Assembly (NCBI RefSeq): GCF_023256195.1
Contig: NZ_JAGDWX010000030.1
Span: forward strand, 53,643 to 117,642
Direction: 5' to 3'
Length of the DNA stretch: 64,000 nucleotides
Source of the DNA: Acidithiobacillus sp.
GTDB lineage: Bacteria > Pseudomonadota > Gammaproteobacteria > Acidithiobacillales > Acidithiobacillaceae
Shown here: piece by piece, positions 39,033 to 47,803 of the stretch
Numbering within the stretch: position 1 is the first letter of the stretch
Layout of the letters: each line of letters begins with the position of its first letter
Notes under the pieces: generated by a model
What the model saw: the letters and a program-made list of their open reading frames with translations, nothing else
Told to the model about the DNA's origin: nothing
The model's database searches: none
Program-made: the position numbers and the translations under genes

Positions 39033-40319
39033 TCAGCTGCCGCTGGCAGAGCTCTCCGCCTGCGAAGCTGGTACGGACGCCATCGCGACTGCCGGCGTCG
39101 GATCGGCGTGGTTTTCCTCCACGGTCGGACCGTCGTCGTTCTGAGCCAGTGCCGCCAGAATCGTGCTCTTGTCTACTACACCGATGACCCGTTGGCGAGC
39201 GTCGATCACCGCCACAGGCGATCCTTTATCGGTGATGATCTGGATGAGGTCCACCAGCTTCGCGTTCGCATCGGCGGTGGGAATGGGTCGGAATAGATCC
39301 GTCGAGAGTTGTTCCTTTTCCCGCTGACTGCGTACCGCAGACAGATCGATATAGCCATGCAGGCGCCGCCCATTATCGATCACCATCAGTCCGCCAAAGC
39401 CGCTGCGTTCCATCTTGCGCAGCACGACCCGCGGAGAATCCTTGGGGTTGGCAGCGGTCCGTACGTTCTGCATGACATCGCGGGCCGTGAGCACCTTGCT
39501 GCGATCCGCCCCTTCGACGAAGGTCGACACATATTCGTCCGCCGGATGGGAGAGGATCTCTTGTGGATCACCCACCTGGATCAGGCGTCCATCGCGCAGA
39601 ATAGCGATACGATTTCCCAATTTGAGCGCTTCATCCAGATCGTGGGAAACGAAGACGATGGTCTTATTCAAACGATCCTGGATTTCCAGGAGATCGTCCT
39701 GCAGTTGGCTGCGGATGATGGGATCCAGGGCACTAAAAGCTTCGTCCATCAGCAGTATCTCCGGGTCTGCCGCCAGGGCGCGGGCTAAACCAACGCGCTG
39801 CTGCATGCCTCCGGACAGTTCCGCCGCGTATCTCTGTTCGTATCCTTGCAGCCCTACGGTTTCAATGACCTCCTGCGCTCTTTCTCGTCTTTGCGACCGT
39901 GGTATTCCCTGAATCTCCAGACCGAATTCCACGTTTCCCAATACCGTGCGTTGAGGGAGAAGGCCAAAGTTCTGAAAGACCATCCCGAAGGCACGACGGC
40001 GCAGGGCACGCAATTCCGACGCTTTCATCTTCGTGACATCCACACCATCCACCAGGATCGATCCCCGGCTGGCTTCGTGTAGACGATTGATCAACCGCAA
40101 CAGAGTCGATTTACCACTACCGGACAGGCCCATTATGACAAATATCTCGCCCGCCAGTATATTCAGGGAGATGTCGTGTATGCCGACGACCACACCGGTT
40201 CTTTTCTGAACCTCCGATTTGCTCAGACCCTTATCCAAGAGATCCAGAGCCAAACGCTCTTCCCGGCCGAAGACCTTGCTAGCGTGCCTGATCTCAATTT
40301 TGGCAGCGTTCTGATCCAT
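39033..40319 (-). CDS. Glycine betaine/proline-type ABC transporter ATP-binding protein (ProV-like, with CBS domains)
   Basis: A 428-aa ATPase of the ProV/OpuAA type. The family-specific N-terminal segment (KVFGRE..LALDLLDKGLSKSEV) precedes Walker A GLSGSGKST at 64-72. Then come signature LSGGMQQRVG, Walker B ILLMDEAFSALDP and switch HDLDEAL. Two CBS domains (about 285-405) could sense ionic strength or nucleotides, as in OpuA. A 25-residue Ser/Ala tail follows. It is the first gene of the operon and has a clear promoter. Confidence 0.92.
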   Translation of the reverse strand: MDQNAAKIEIRHASKVFGREERLALDLLDKGLSKSEVQKRTGVVVGIHDISLNILAGEIFVIMGLSGSGKSTLLRLINRLHEASRGSILVDGVDVTKMKASELRALRRRAFGMVFQNFGLLPQRTVLGNVEFGLEIQGIPRSQRRERAQEVIETVGLQGYEQRYAAELSGGMQQRVGLARALAADPEILLMDEAFSALDPIIRSQLQDDLLEIQDRLNKTIVFVSHDLDEALKLGNRIAILRDGRLIQVGDPQEILSHPADEYVSTFVEGADRSKVLTARDVMQNVRTAANPKDSPRVVLRKMERSGFGGLMVIDNGRRLHGYIDLSAVRSQREKEQLSTDLFRPIPTADANAKLVDLIQIITDKGSPVAVIDARQRVIGVVDKSTILAALAQNDDGPTVEENHADPTPAVAMASVPASQAESSASGS

Positions 40320-40352
40320 CGATCCCCATATTGTCGTATGAATTTCTTTTAA

Positions 40353-40381
40353 ATTCTATAGGATAGGTTAACAATTGTCAA
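40353..40381 (-). promoter_or_regulatory. Strong sigma70 promoter for the ProVWX-like/porin operon
   Basis: On the minus strand TTGACA (40376-40381), a 17-bp spacer and TAGAAT (40353-40358). The -35 matches consensus perfectly and the -10 in five of six. ACAATTGT (40371-40378), a palindrome, overlaps the -35 and could bind a regulator. The leader before ATG 40319 is about 27 bases. Confidence 0.75.
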
Positions 40382-40538
40382 ACCAATCCATTAAAAGTCC
40401 ATCGACGAACCATGAAAAATCGCTTAATTTGTTAAATTTTTTTAATTATATCAGATCGCTAGAACGCTTTGCGTCCAGTCATGAGCAGATGCAATGTCCG
40501 CTGCCGAAACAGTGGCGGGTGCTACTTTCTGCCCGTTA

Positions 40539-40877
40539 TTACAGGCTGTTGATGGTGTTTTTGACGTTATGACCCAGGGCTCTGCCCTGTGCCGTTCTCG
40601 CGTTCTTGCAAGAACGATACTTATCTCTTCCCGCGCTGTTTTGGCACCATGCCAGCTGTGCTCGCATGGCTTTTTGATGGTGCAGATACCAGGACACGTT
40701 GTGTCCACCATGCGGTCCGTGTCCACCAATGGAGCAACCCGCAAGGCCTAATGCGACGGCAGAAATCAGGAGACTGCGTACGTGCCGCAGATTCACGCGA
40801 AACAGCTTATGGTGAGGATCGGGATCTTCGCAGGTATGGGTAAATCGACTCTCCACGACATGGCGCAACGCATCCAT
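40539..40877 (-). CDS. EexN-like small lipoprotein
   Basis: A 112-aa protein. A long basic n-region is followed by LLISAVALGLAGC, a lipobox with Cys at about residue 48. The mature part is Gly/His-rich, then has SWYLHHQKAMRAQLAWCQ and YRSCKNA. This resembles the EexN family (entry-exclusion lipoproteins of IncN-type plasmids), where a hydrophobic-basic helix ends in C-x(n)-C-x-NA. ATG 40877 follows TGGAGGTTGCAA, a very good ribosome site; GTG 40796 would give a shorter signal. The gene sits alone beside an AT-rich gap with no conjugation genes near. Confidence 0.6.
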   Translation of the reverse strand: MDALRHVVESRFTHTCEDPDPHHKLFRVNLRHVRSLLISAVALGLAGCSIGGHGPHGGHNVSWYLHHQKAMRAQLAWCQNSAGRDKYRSCKNARTAQGRALGHNVKNTINSL

Positions 40878-40982
40878 TTGCAACCTCCATAAAAAATGGT
40901 CTCCCTCTATTATGGATTCCATGATGTATGAGTTCAAGTCACGGCGCAGACTGGTCACACCCCGCGCTGTTATTCCGGCAGA

Positions 40983-41978
40983 CTAGCGCGCTGCGCGTAC
41001 ATAATTCGGGCTATCTTTTCCCTGGCTGTAGGTATCCAGATTCTGGATCGTTGTCTCAGCAATGGTACTGAGCGCTTCGCGCGTAAAGAAGGCCTGATGG
41101 CCAGTGACGATCACATTTGGGAAAGTGAGCAAGCGTTCAAAAGTATCGTCACAGATGATGTCGTCACAGTGATCCCTGAAATATAGCTCCGCTTCTTCCT
41201 CATAAACATCCAGCCCCACGGCGCCTAGATGGCGGCTTTTCAGCGCCGCTATCAGGGCCTTGGTATCGATCAATGGACCTCGACTGGTGTTGATGAGCAT
41301 GGCTCCTTCGGGCATGAGCGCAATTCGCTCGGCATCGATCAGGTGGCGCGTTTCCGGCACCAAGGGTATGTGGAGACTGATGATCTGACTTTTTCTGAGG
41401 AGCGCTTCTAGTGGGACGTAGACGACGCCTAGCTCCAGGCAAACGGGATTGGGCGCGATATCGTAACCCAGGAGATGACAGCCCATACCCTTGAGGATAC
41501 GGGCGAGCGCGGTACCAATGCTGCCGGTTCCGATGATGCCGACGGTTTTACCGTGCATGTCAAAACCGAGCAAGCCGTCGAGGAGGAAGTTGCCATCACG
41601 TACGCGGTTATAGGCTTTGTGTAAGTGGCGATTCAGCGTGAGCATCATGCCGATGGTGAATTCCGCCACCGAGTAGGGCGAATAATCCCGTACCCGCATC
41701 ACGGCGATGCCGTGTTTTTCGGCGGCGGGGACGTCGACGTGATTGAAACCGGTGCTGCGCAGGACCAGCAGCCTGGTTCCCAAACGCGCTAGGGTTTCCA
41801 AGGTATGGGCATCCAGCGTGTCGTTGAAGAAAGGACAGATAGCCGGAAAGCCCTGAGCAACGAAGGCGGTTTCTGCGCTGAGTGTGGTTTCCACGAAAAC
41901 CAAGTCGTGGCGCCCCTGGTTAGCTGCGCGAAGGAACTGCTCGTCATAGGGGCGGGCGCTGGTGACCAGGCAGCGCAT
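40983..41978 (-). CDS. ldhA: NAD-dependent D-lactate dehydrogenase (LdhA-type)
   Basis: A 331-aa D-2-hydroxyacid dehydrogenase reducing pyruvate to D-lactate with NADH. The Rossmann motif GIIGTGSIGTALARI is present, with the catalytic Arg in INTSRGPLID, Glu in DVYEEEAELYF and His in VTGHQAFFT. The DVYEEE..FF region and PYSVAEFTIGMML are typical of fermentative LdhA rather than phosphoglycerate dehydrogenase. In an obligate aerobe-like lithotroph its role may be redox balance or overflow. Confidence 0.88.
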   Translation of the reverse strand: MRCLVTSARPYDEQFLRAANQGRHDLVFVETTLSAETAFVAQGFPAICPFFNDTLDAHTLETLARLGTRLLVLRSTGFNHVDVPAAEKHGIAVMRVRDYSPYSVAEFTIGMMLTLNRHLHKAYNRVRDGNFLLDGLLGFDMHGKTVGIIGTGSIGTALARILKGMGCHLLGYDIAPNPVCLELGVVYVPLEALLRKSQIISLHIPLVPETRHLIDAERIALMPEGAMLINTSRGPLIDTKALIAALKSRHLGAVGLDVYEEEAELYFRDHCDDIICDDTFERLLTFPNVIVTGHQAFFTREALSTIAETTIQNLDTYSQGKDSPNYVRAAR

Positions 41979-42186
41979 GGGAGAACCCTCCGAAGGACAG
42001 GAAAAGGACCCGATATATCCTTAAGCCTAGTCCGGACTGTGGGGATGCGCGAGGACGCTTTTACGTTCTTACAGTTCCCACTGCGAGAAGCGCAGAATGC
42101 CAAGCCACGGCGTGGATCGCCCGCGCCCGCGTGGGCCGTTGGGGCAACTGGGCGGAGACGGTGCTCAGAACCTCAGCGCGAGGGAA
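41979..42186. other. 208-bp gap between ldhA and dksA
   Basis: No gene or clear terminator seen. Both flanking genes are on the minus strand. Several GC-rich inverted repeats lie near 42108-42150 but lack a U-tract. The ldhA promoter should be here. Confidence 0.4.
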
Positions 42187-42648
42187 TCAGTCCTGGGCCA
42201 TCTGCTTTTCGCGCTTTTCTTCCAGGGTTTTGCAGTCGATGCACAAGGTGGCGGTGGGGCGCGCCTCCAGGCGACGCAGACCGATCTCTACACCGCAGCT
42301 TTCGCAATATCCGTACTCACCGGCATCGATACGGGCCAGCGCCTGGTTGATCTTGCGGATCAGTTTTCGCTCCCGGTCGCGTGCCCGCAGCTCCAGACCC
42401 ATATCGGTCTCCAGACTAGCCCGGTCGTTGGGGTCGGAATAATTGACGTTTTCGACCTGCATGTTCTGGACCGTGCGCTCCACCTCGGACATCAGCTCGT
42501 CGCGCCAGTCTTCCAGGATCTTCCGAAAGTGCGCAAGCTGCGCGGGGCTCATGTAGGCCTCGTCCGGAGCCGGTTGATAGGGAGTGAAGGCCGTAAACTG
42601 CTGGCTGCTGGCGGGAGATGCGACGGGATTGGCACGTTGGTCGGTCAT
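42187..42648 (-). CDS. dksA: RNA polymerase-binding transcription factor DksA
   Basis: DksA enters the RNA polymerase secondary channel and, with ppGpp, adjusts rRNA and amino-acid promoters. The 153-aa protein has a coiled coil tipped by DPNDRAS, with the two Asp needed for activity. A C-terminal zinc finger is CESC...CIDC with the usual 17-residue spacing. The N-terminal 35 residues are a flexible Ser/Pro/Gln arm. AGGAACCTTTCC precedes ATG 42648. Confidence 0.94.
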   Translation of the reverse strand: MTDQRANPVASPASSQQFTAFTPYQPAPDEAYMSPAQLAHFRKILEDWRDELMSEVERTVQNMQVENVNYSDPNDRASLETDMGLELRARDRERKLIRKINQALARIDAGEYGYCESCGVEIGLRRLEARPTATLCIDCKTLEEKREKQMAQD

Positions 42649-42704
42649 GGAAAGGTTCCTGTCCTCTCGGTAAATGGCGCTACGTTTAACAGAGAAGCCA
42701 GGCT

Positions 42705-42733
42705 TTGGCAATTCCTCCGTGGGCGGCTATACT
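42705..42733 (+). promoter_or_regulatory. Sigma70 promoter for the CbbY-like phosphatase gene
   Basis: TTGGCA (42705-42710), a 17-bp spacer, then TATACT (42728-42733), in the divergent gap between dksA and the phosphatase gene. Confidence 0.65.
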
Positions 42734-42799
42734 GCGAGCCGACCGACCGGACGGCTGGTAGGCGTCCTTCGCGTTCTCAAATTATAAGCAGAGTCTGAA

Positions 42800-43603
42800 A
42801 TGGAGTGGCGCCAGAAAATGCCTCTGAATACCCTGATCTTTGATGTAGATGGTACCTTGGCGGACACCGAGCGGGACGCCCACCGGGTGGCTTTCAACCG
42901 TGCCTTTGCTGAGGCGGGTCTGAATTTTGTCTGGGATGTGGAGACCTACGGTCGCTATCTCAAGGTCACCGGTGGTAAGGAACGCCTGCGTCGCTTCCTT
43001 GACGATCATCCGCAACACCAGCGGCTCAGCGATGCCGATATCGCGCGCATCCATCGTCGCAAGACAGACCTTTATGTGGAGATTGTCCAGAGCGGCGCAG
43101 TCGCTTTGCGCCCCGGTGTTGCCCGCCTGCTGCGGGCCGCACGGGCTGCGGGCTGGCGGCTGGGTATCGCCACCACGACCACCCCGGATAATGTCGAAGC
43201 GCTGCTTCGCAGCACCTTGGGCGAGGAGGGGGAGCGCGTCTTCCACTATATCGGCGCCGGCGATATCGTCCCGCACAAAAAGCCGGCCCCGGACATCTAC
43301 ACCCACGTCCTGCAAGCTCTCGCAGCGGATCCCGCAGATTGCCTGGCCCTGGAGGACTCGGAAAACGGCCTGCGTTCGGCCCTGGCAGCAGGACTTCATA
43401 CCGTCGTCACCCAGACCGACTACACCCGCGGACAGGATTTCTCTGGCGCGCTGCGAGTCCTGGACCATCTTGGCGAACCCGAGGCACCGGCACGCATCGT
43501 CCAGGGTAAGGATTGCGGTAAGCCGGTCTGTGTCGGACTCGAGGAGCTTCAAGCCTGGTGGGAAGAGGCGCACGCCGCCAAATCGACGCGTCCAAGCGCC
43601 TAG
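42800..43603 (+). CDS. HAD-family phosphatase, CbbY type
   Basis: A 267-aa HAD subfamily IA hydrolase. Motif I FDVDGTLADTE is close to the N-terminus. A helical cap domain (about 20-95) follows, then motif II IATTTT, Lys in HKKPAPDIY and motif IV ALEDSENGL. The sequence fits CbbY/CbbZ-like sugar phosphatases, which remove misfire products of Rubisco such as xylulose-1,5-bisphosphate. No Rubisco gene is here, so the assignment is by similarity only. ATG 42818, with GGAG upstream, may be the true start. Confidence 0.8.
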   Translation: MEWRQKMPLNTLIFDVDGTLADTERDAHRVAFNRAFAEAGLNFVWDVETYGRYLKVTGGKERLRRFLDDHPQHQRLSDADIARIHRRKTDLYVEIVQSGAVALRPGVARLLRAARAAGWRLGIATTTTPDNVEALLRSTLGEEGERVFHYIGAGDIVPHKKPAPDIYTHVLQALAADPADCLALEDSENGLRSALAAGLHTVVTQTDYTRGQDFSGALRVLDHLGEPEAPARIVQGKDCGKPVCVGLEELQAWWEEAHAAKSTRPSA

Positions 43604-43664
43604 GCTTCCCGCAACCCTGCGATTACCGCGTCGGTTCTCGCGGGCGTTCCACAACATAGGGCGT

Positions 43665-45257
43665 ATGGTCGAAATACCTATGATGCAAAAGACAACAACG
43701 GGCCTGGAGAAAAACGCGTGGCAAGCCCGGGATAGGGTGCTCCCGAAGATTCTGGCGGAGTCACCGCTGCTGTGGCTTGGTCTGGCTCTGCTGGTGGGCG
43801 TTCATTACGCCCTCATCCTATGGGGCCCTTTCGGCATCTCCGGCGATGAGGCGCAGTACTGGCTGTGGTCCAGGCATCTGGCCTGGGGCTATTACACCAA
43901 GTCTCCACTCATCGCCGGCATACTGGCCCTCAGTACGCTGCTGGCGGGTAACAGTCTGCTAGCAGTGCGCCTGTTTGCGCCGATCTTTGCGCTGGCGCTG
44001 GCGGGCGTCGCCTATCTATTCGCTCGAGAGGTGCACGGTGAGCCGGCACCCGCGCGCCTCGCGGCCTTGTGGATGGCCTGTATTCCGGTCTATTTCCTGG
44101 GCGGGCTGGTCATGACCACGGATGTGCCCATGCTGCTGCTCTGGCTTCTGGCGCTCTGGGCATTCTGGCGGGCCATCGTCTGTGAGCAGCGGTGGGCCTG
44201 GCTTTTGGCGGGGACTGCCGTAGGATTGGGTCTGCAGGCCAAATACAACTTGGGGGTTCTGCCCGCGGCAGTACTCGTCACGCTTCTCGGCCACGGCTCC
44301 GGACGTCGGCAACTGCGAACGCCCTGGCCCTGGCTCGGAGTCGTTGTGGCGTTGCTGATCCTGGCACCCAACCTCAGGTGGAATTCCCAGCATGGATGGG
44401 CCACCGTGCTGGCCACCTGGGGAAATGTCACGGGCGGGCAGGGTGGCTGGTCGTCCTGGTGGAGTTTCTTGGGCGGACAGATTGGGGTCCTGGGCGTACT
44501 CCCCTTTTTCTTGCTGGCCGTGCTGCTGTGGCGGGAGCGCCGATCCTGGCCTGCCGGTCGCAGCGCCGTGTTGGTCTGGATCAGTCTGATTACCTGGGTC
44601 TTCTACGCGCTGAAGAGTCTTTCCGGCCAAGTCGATGCCAACTGGCCCATTGCCGCCTATCTGGGACTGATCATCTGGGCCGCGGGCCCCCTGAGCCGCG
44701 CGCCCTGGCGGCAATGGGCCCTGGCCTCCCTTGCCGTCTGCACCCTGCTCATCGCGACGGTTTTGGCACTCCCGCAACTACACGCCCTTGGCGTACCTTT
44801 ACCCAGCAAGTGGTACGTTCCCTTCAAGCAGACCCGTGGCTGGCGCGAACTGGCAGCCGCGGCGCAGGATCGGCTCGAACGGGCCCAACCGGCTTTCGTC
44901 GTAACCAACTTCTACCAGTACAGTGCCACCCTGGCTTTTTATCTGCCGACCCATCCCTTTGTGTACTACCAAAGTTTTTCCAGCGAGCCGAGCAAGTGCA
45001 GTATCCACGGCAACCAGTATCTGTTGTGGCCCGGCTACGAGGGTCGCCTGGGCGAGAACGCATTATTGGTCCTCGATGGAGAAAACGCGGCGATTCCGAG
45101 CTCCTGGATCCGACAGTTCCGCCGTTGCGGCAGGCCGGAAAACTTCAGCGCGACCTCTGCCGGGGTGACCTGGCATCGGGTGACGCTGCTGTTGTGTCGC
45201 GACTTTCTGGGTCCTCAGTCGCGCTCTGGCCCTGGCAGTGGGGGCAGATTCCATTGA
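43665..45257 (+). CDS. Glycosyltransferase family 39 membrane protein (ArnT/PMT-like)
   Basis: A 530-aa polytopic protein with about 12 hydrophobic segments (starting LLWLGLALLVGVHYALI). The first periplasmic loop has GISGDEAQYWLWSRHLAWGYY, with the acidic DE pair of GT39/ArnT enzymes that transfer sugars from polyprenyl phosphate to lipid A or proteins. The last 150 residues are a soluble periplasmic domain. The donor and acceptor are unknown; a lipid A or exopolysaccharide role is plausible next to LPS genes elsewhere in the window. ATG 43665 and ATG 43680 are both possible. The 3' end overlaps the opposite-strand Fur-type gene by 113 bp. Confidence 0.82.
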   Translation: MVEIPMMQKTTTGLEKNAWQARDRVLPKILAESPLLWLGLALLVGVHYALILWGPFGISGDEAQYWLWSRHLAWGYYTKSPLIAGILALSTLLAGNSLLAVRLFAPIFALALAGVAYLFAREVHGEPAPARLAALWMACIPVYFLGGLVMTTDVPMLLLWLLALWAFWRAIVCEQRWAWLLAGTAVGLGLQAKYNLGVLPAAVLVTLLGHGSGRRQLRTPWPWLGVVVALLILAPNLRWNSQHGWATVLATWGNVTGGQGGWSSWWSFLGGQIGVLGVLPFFLLAVLLWRERRSWPAGRSAVLVWISLITWVFYALKSLSGQVDANWPIAAYLGLIIWAAGPLSRAPWRQWALASLAVCTLLIATVLALPQLHALGVPLPSKWYVPFKQTRGWRELAAAAQDRLERAQPAFVVTNFYQYSATLAFYLPTHPFVYYQSFSSEPSKCSIHGNQYLLWPGYEGRLGENALLVLDGENAAIPSSWIRQFRRCGRPENFSATSAGVTWHRVTLLLCRDFLGPQSRSGPGSGGRFH

Positions 45258-45669
45258 CCACCATGTCTACGTCACGCAGGGCATAACCCTGGGGCAGCTC
45301 GGGTCTGGGTAACTGGGTATCGGCCAGACAAAGCAACTCACCGCAGCGTAGACAGCGAAAGTGGGGGTGTGGCGGATGTGCCGCATCGTTGGCGACACCG
45401 AAGCGCCAGACCCGATCGTCGGTAGTGATGCGATGCGCCAGACCTTGCTGCAGCAGCCAATCCAGATTGCGGTAGAGGGTTACCCGATCCACCAACTCCC
45501 CGGTGTCCTGCCGCAGGCTCTCCTGCAATTCTTGGTGGCTGAGGGGCTTGCCGGCATCCAGCAGCGCCTGCAGGATGCGAATCCGCCAGCGGGTAGCACG
45601 GCTTCCCGAAGCTCGAATCCGAAGTGCCGCCGAGAGTTCTGGGTCTTGCCCGTGCCGACCATCTGCCAT
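45145..45669 (-). CDS. Fur-family transcriptional regulator (Zur-like)
   Basis: A 174-aa metalloregulator. The N-terminal winged helix (about 20-90, RWRIRILQALLDAGKPLSHQELQESLR, VTLYRNLDWLLQQGLAHRI) is followed by the dimerisation domain with HFRCLRCGELLCL and GICPHC, a Cys4 structural zinc site. The His-rich DAAHPPHPHFRC suggests a second metal site. Zur versus Fur or PerR cannot be settled. The last 35 residues, rich in Ser/Pro/Arg, extend over the end of the opposite GT39 gene. It is divergent from bcp, a natural oxidative-stress partner. Confidence 0.82.
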   Translation of the reverse strand: MADGRHGQDPELSAALRIRASGSRATRWRIRILQALLDAGKPLSHQELQESLRQDTGELVDRVTLYRNLDWLLQQGLAHRITTDDRVWRFGVANDAAHPPHPHFRCLRCGELLCLADTQLPRPELPQGYALRDVDMVVNGICPHCQGQSATEDPESRDTTAASPDARSPRQRSR

Positions 45670-45795
45670 GGCTCAGTTTAGGCTCGCGGACCTCGTCGGA
45701 GCAAGGGCTGGAGCCGACGAGGACCTTTCTCGAGGCGGCTGGACAAGGCACCGCAGCACGCGCTAGATTGAGCCAGAGATTCTGCGGGAGAGACC

Positions 45796-46275
45796 ATGAC
45801 TACAGCAACGTCCCTGTCCGTTGGCCAGCCGGCTCCGGAATTCTGCGCACCCGTCTCCAGCGGCGGTGAGCTCTGCTTGAAGAGCCTCCTCGGTCGCAAA
45901 GTGGTCCTCTATTTCTACCCCAAGGACAACACTCCGGGCTGTAGTTTGGAAGCCCAGGACTTCGCCACAATGTACCCGGAGTTCCAGGCCATGGGTGCAG
46001 AAGTCATCGGTGTCTCACGCGACTCGCTGGCCAGTCACCAGCGCTTCATCGACAAGTTTTCCCTGCCTTTCCCCTTGATCAGCGATGCCGATGAAAAGGT
46101 CTGTCGCGCCTACGACGTCATCCAGGAAAAGAAAAACTACGGCAAGACTTATCTGGGAATCGAACGTAGCACCTTTGTCGTGGATCGTGCCGGACAGCTG
46201 GCCCATATCGAACGCAAGGTCAAGGTTGCCGGGCACGCGGCCCACATTCTCGACATCGTCAAGACACTGCCATGA
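45796..46275 (+). CDS. bcp: Thiol peroxidase, Bcp/PrxQ family
   Basis: A 159-aa peroxiredoxin that reduces hydroperoxides through thioredoxin. The peroxidatic Cys49 lies in DNTPGCSLEAQDF. In E. coli Bcp a resolving Cys follows five residues later; here that position is Gln, so this is either a 1-Cys type or uses another Cys (17, 27, or the one in KVCRAY). GGGAGAGACC precedes ATG 45796. The stop overlaps the PhoH gene (ATGA). Confidence 0.93.
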   Translation: MTTATSLSVGQPAPEFCAPVSSGGELCLKSLLGRKVVLYFYPKDNTPGCSLEAQDFATMYPEFQAMGAEVIGVSRDSLASHQRFIDKFSLPFPLISDADEKVCRAYDVIQEKKNYGKTYLGIERSTFVVDRAGQLAHIERKVKVAGHAAHILDIVKTLP

Positions 46276-47681
46276 CCGCTGTGGTCAGCTCGCTGACGGC
46301 AGCACCTCGACCTCGGCTGTACGTGCTCGACACCAACGTGCTCATGCACGACCCCTCGGCTCTTTTTCGCTTTCAAGAGCACGACATCTTCCTCCCCATG
46401 GTGGTTCTGGAGGAACTCGATCAGCACAAGAAAGGGCTCAGTGAGCAGGCGCGCAACGTCCGCCAGGTCAGTCGGACCCTGGACGATCTGCTGGAAGGCC
46501 ACGAAGACCTGGAGATAGGCTTACCCCTGCCGCACGCCCAAGGTCGACTGTTCTTCCAGACGGCCGCCTATGAACAGGCCCTGCCGGCGGATCTCGCCGG
46601 AGGCAAGGCCGATCACGAGATTCTCGCGGTCACCTTGGCGCTGCAGAATCGGCATCCGGAAAAAGACGTCGTGCTGGTCAGCAAGGATATCAACCTGCGC
46701 ATCAAAGGGCGCACGCTGGCCATTCGCGTCGAGGATTATCGGAACGACCAGACCCTGGAGGACGTCGATCTTCTCTATACCGGGGTGGAGATCCTCAGCC
46801 CCGATTTTTGGGACGTTCACAGCCGCGATCTGGATGCCTGGCAGGAAACCGGGCGCAGTTTCTATCGGATTACCGGCCCGTCCGCGGAACACTGGTATCC
46901 CAATCAGTTTCTGTTTCTGCCGCAGAGCGACGATGCCCAGGAAGGCTTTGCCGCCATCGTCCGGCGTATCGAGGGACAGCAGGCGGTCATCGAGCGGGTC
47001 AGCGACTTCCGCACAGAACGGCATTCCGTGTGGGGCATTCGCGCGCGCAACCCGGAACAGAATTTTGCCCTGAATCTGCTCATGGATCCGCACATCGATT
47101 TCGTCAGCATCATTGGCTCCGCCGGGACCGGCAAGACCCTGCTGACCTTGGCAGCGGCCTTGCACCAGATTTTCGAGAACAAACAATATTCAGAGGTCAT
47201 CATCACGCGGGCGACGGTGCCCGTCGGTGATGAGATCGGTTTTTTGCCCGGCACGGAAGAAGAAAAGATGCAGCCATGGATGGGGGCGCTGGAGGACAAC
47301 CTCGAGATCCTCGCACGCGGCGGCGAGGAAGGAGGCAGCTGGGGACGCAGCGCCACTCAGGATCTGGTGAACAAGCGTATTCGCATCAAATCCATGAGCT
47401 TCATGCGGGGGCGGACCTTTCTGGAGAAGTTCGTCATCATCGACGAGGCACAGAATCTCACCCCCAAGGAAATGAAGACCCTGATCACCCGCGCGGGACC
47501 CGGAACCAAAGTGGTATGCCTGGGCAATATCGCGCAGATCGACACCCCGTATCTATCGGAAACCACCTCGGGTCTCACCTATGTGGTGGATCGTTTCAAA
47601 TCCTGGGAGCACAGCGGTCACGTCACCCTGCGACGCGGCGAGCGTTCGCGCTTGGCAGATTTTGCCAACGAGGCTCTGTAA
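46272..47681 (+). CDS. PIN-PhoH family ATPase/ribonuclease (YlaK type)
   Basis: A 469-aa protein of two domains. An N-terminal PIN ribonuclease (about 14-150) has YVLDTNVLMHDP and VLEELDQHK and the acidic cluster near KADHEILAV. A C-terminal PhoH ATPase/helicase-like domain has Walker A GSAGTGKTLL near 282 and Walker B FVIIDEAQNLTPKEMK. PIN-PhoH proteins act as RNA-unwinding ribonucleases in other bacteria. It overlaps bcp by 4 bp and is probably co-expressed with it. Confidence 0.92.
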   Translation: MTAVVSSLTAAPRPRLYVLDTNVLMHDPSALFRFQEHDIFLPMVVLEELDQHKKGLSEQARNVRQVSRTLDDLLEGHEDLEIGLPLPHAQGRLFFQTAAYEQALPADLAGGKADHEILAVTLALQNRHPEKDVVLVSKDINLRIKGRTLAIRVEDYRNDQTLEDVDLLYTGVEILSPDFWDVHSRDLDAWQETGRSFYRITGPSAEHWYPNQFLFLPQSDDAQEGFAAIVRRIEGQQAVIERVSDFRTERHSVWGIRARNPEQNFALNLLMDPHIDFVSIIGSAGTGKTLLTLAAALHQIFENKQYSEVIITRATVPVGDEIGFLPGTEEEKMQPWMGALEDNLEILARGGEEGGSWGRSATQDLVNKRIRIKSMSFMRGRTFLEKFVIIDEAQNLTPKEMKTLITRAGPGTKVVCLGNIAQIDTPYLSETTSGLTYVVDRFKSWEHSGHVTLRRGERSRLADFANEAL

Positions 47682-47736
47682 GTTCCGCTTTGGAGGCAGC
47701 GCTGGCGCGACCCTCCACGAGAACTCTGCCCATTTC

Positions 47737-47764
47737 TTGATTCTCCACGTCAGTCCGGTATCTT
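47737..47764 (+). promoter_or_regulatory. Possible promoter for speA
   Basis: TTGATT (47737-47742), 16 bp, TATCTT (47759-47764), in the 122-bp gap after the PhoH gene. Modest match. Confidence 0.4.
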
Positions 47765-47803
47765 TTGGGCTCCCATCACGTGCCATCCCCGGAAACCGCC
47801 GCC

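Noticed and set aside
41200..41442. Small minus-strand frame inside ldhA
   Set aside because: It is out of frame with a well-conserved dehydrogenase and has no start signal.
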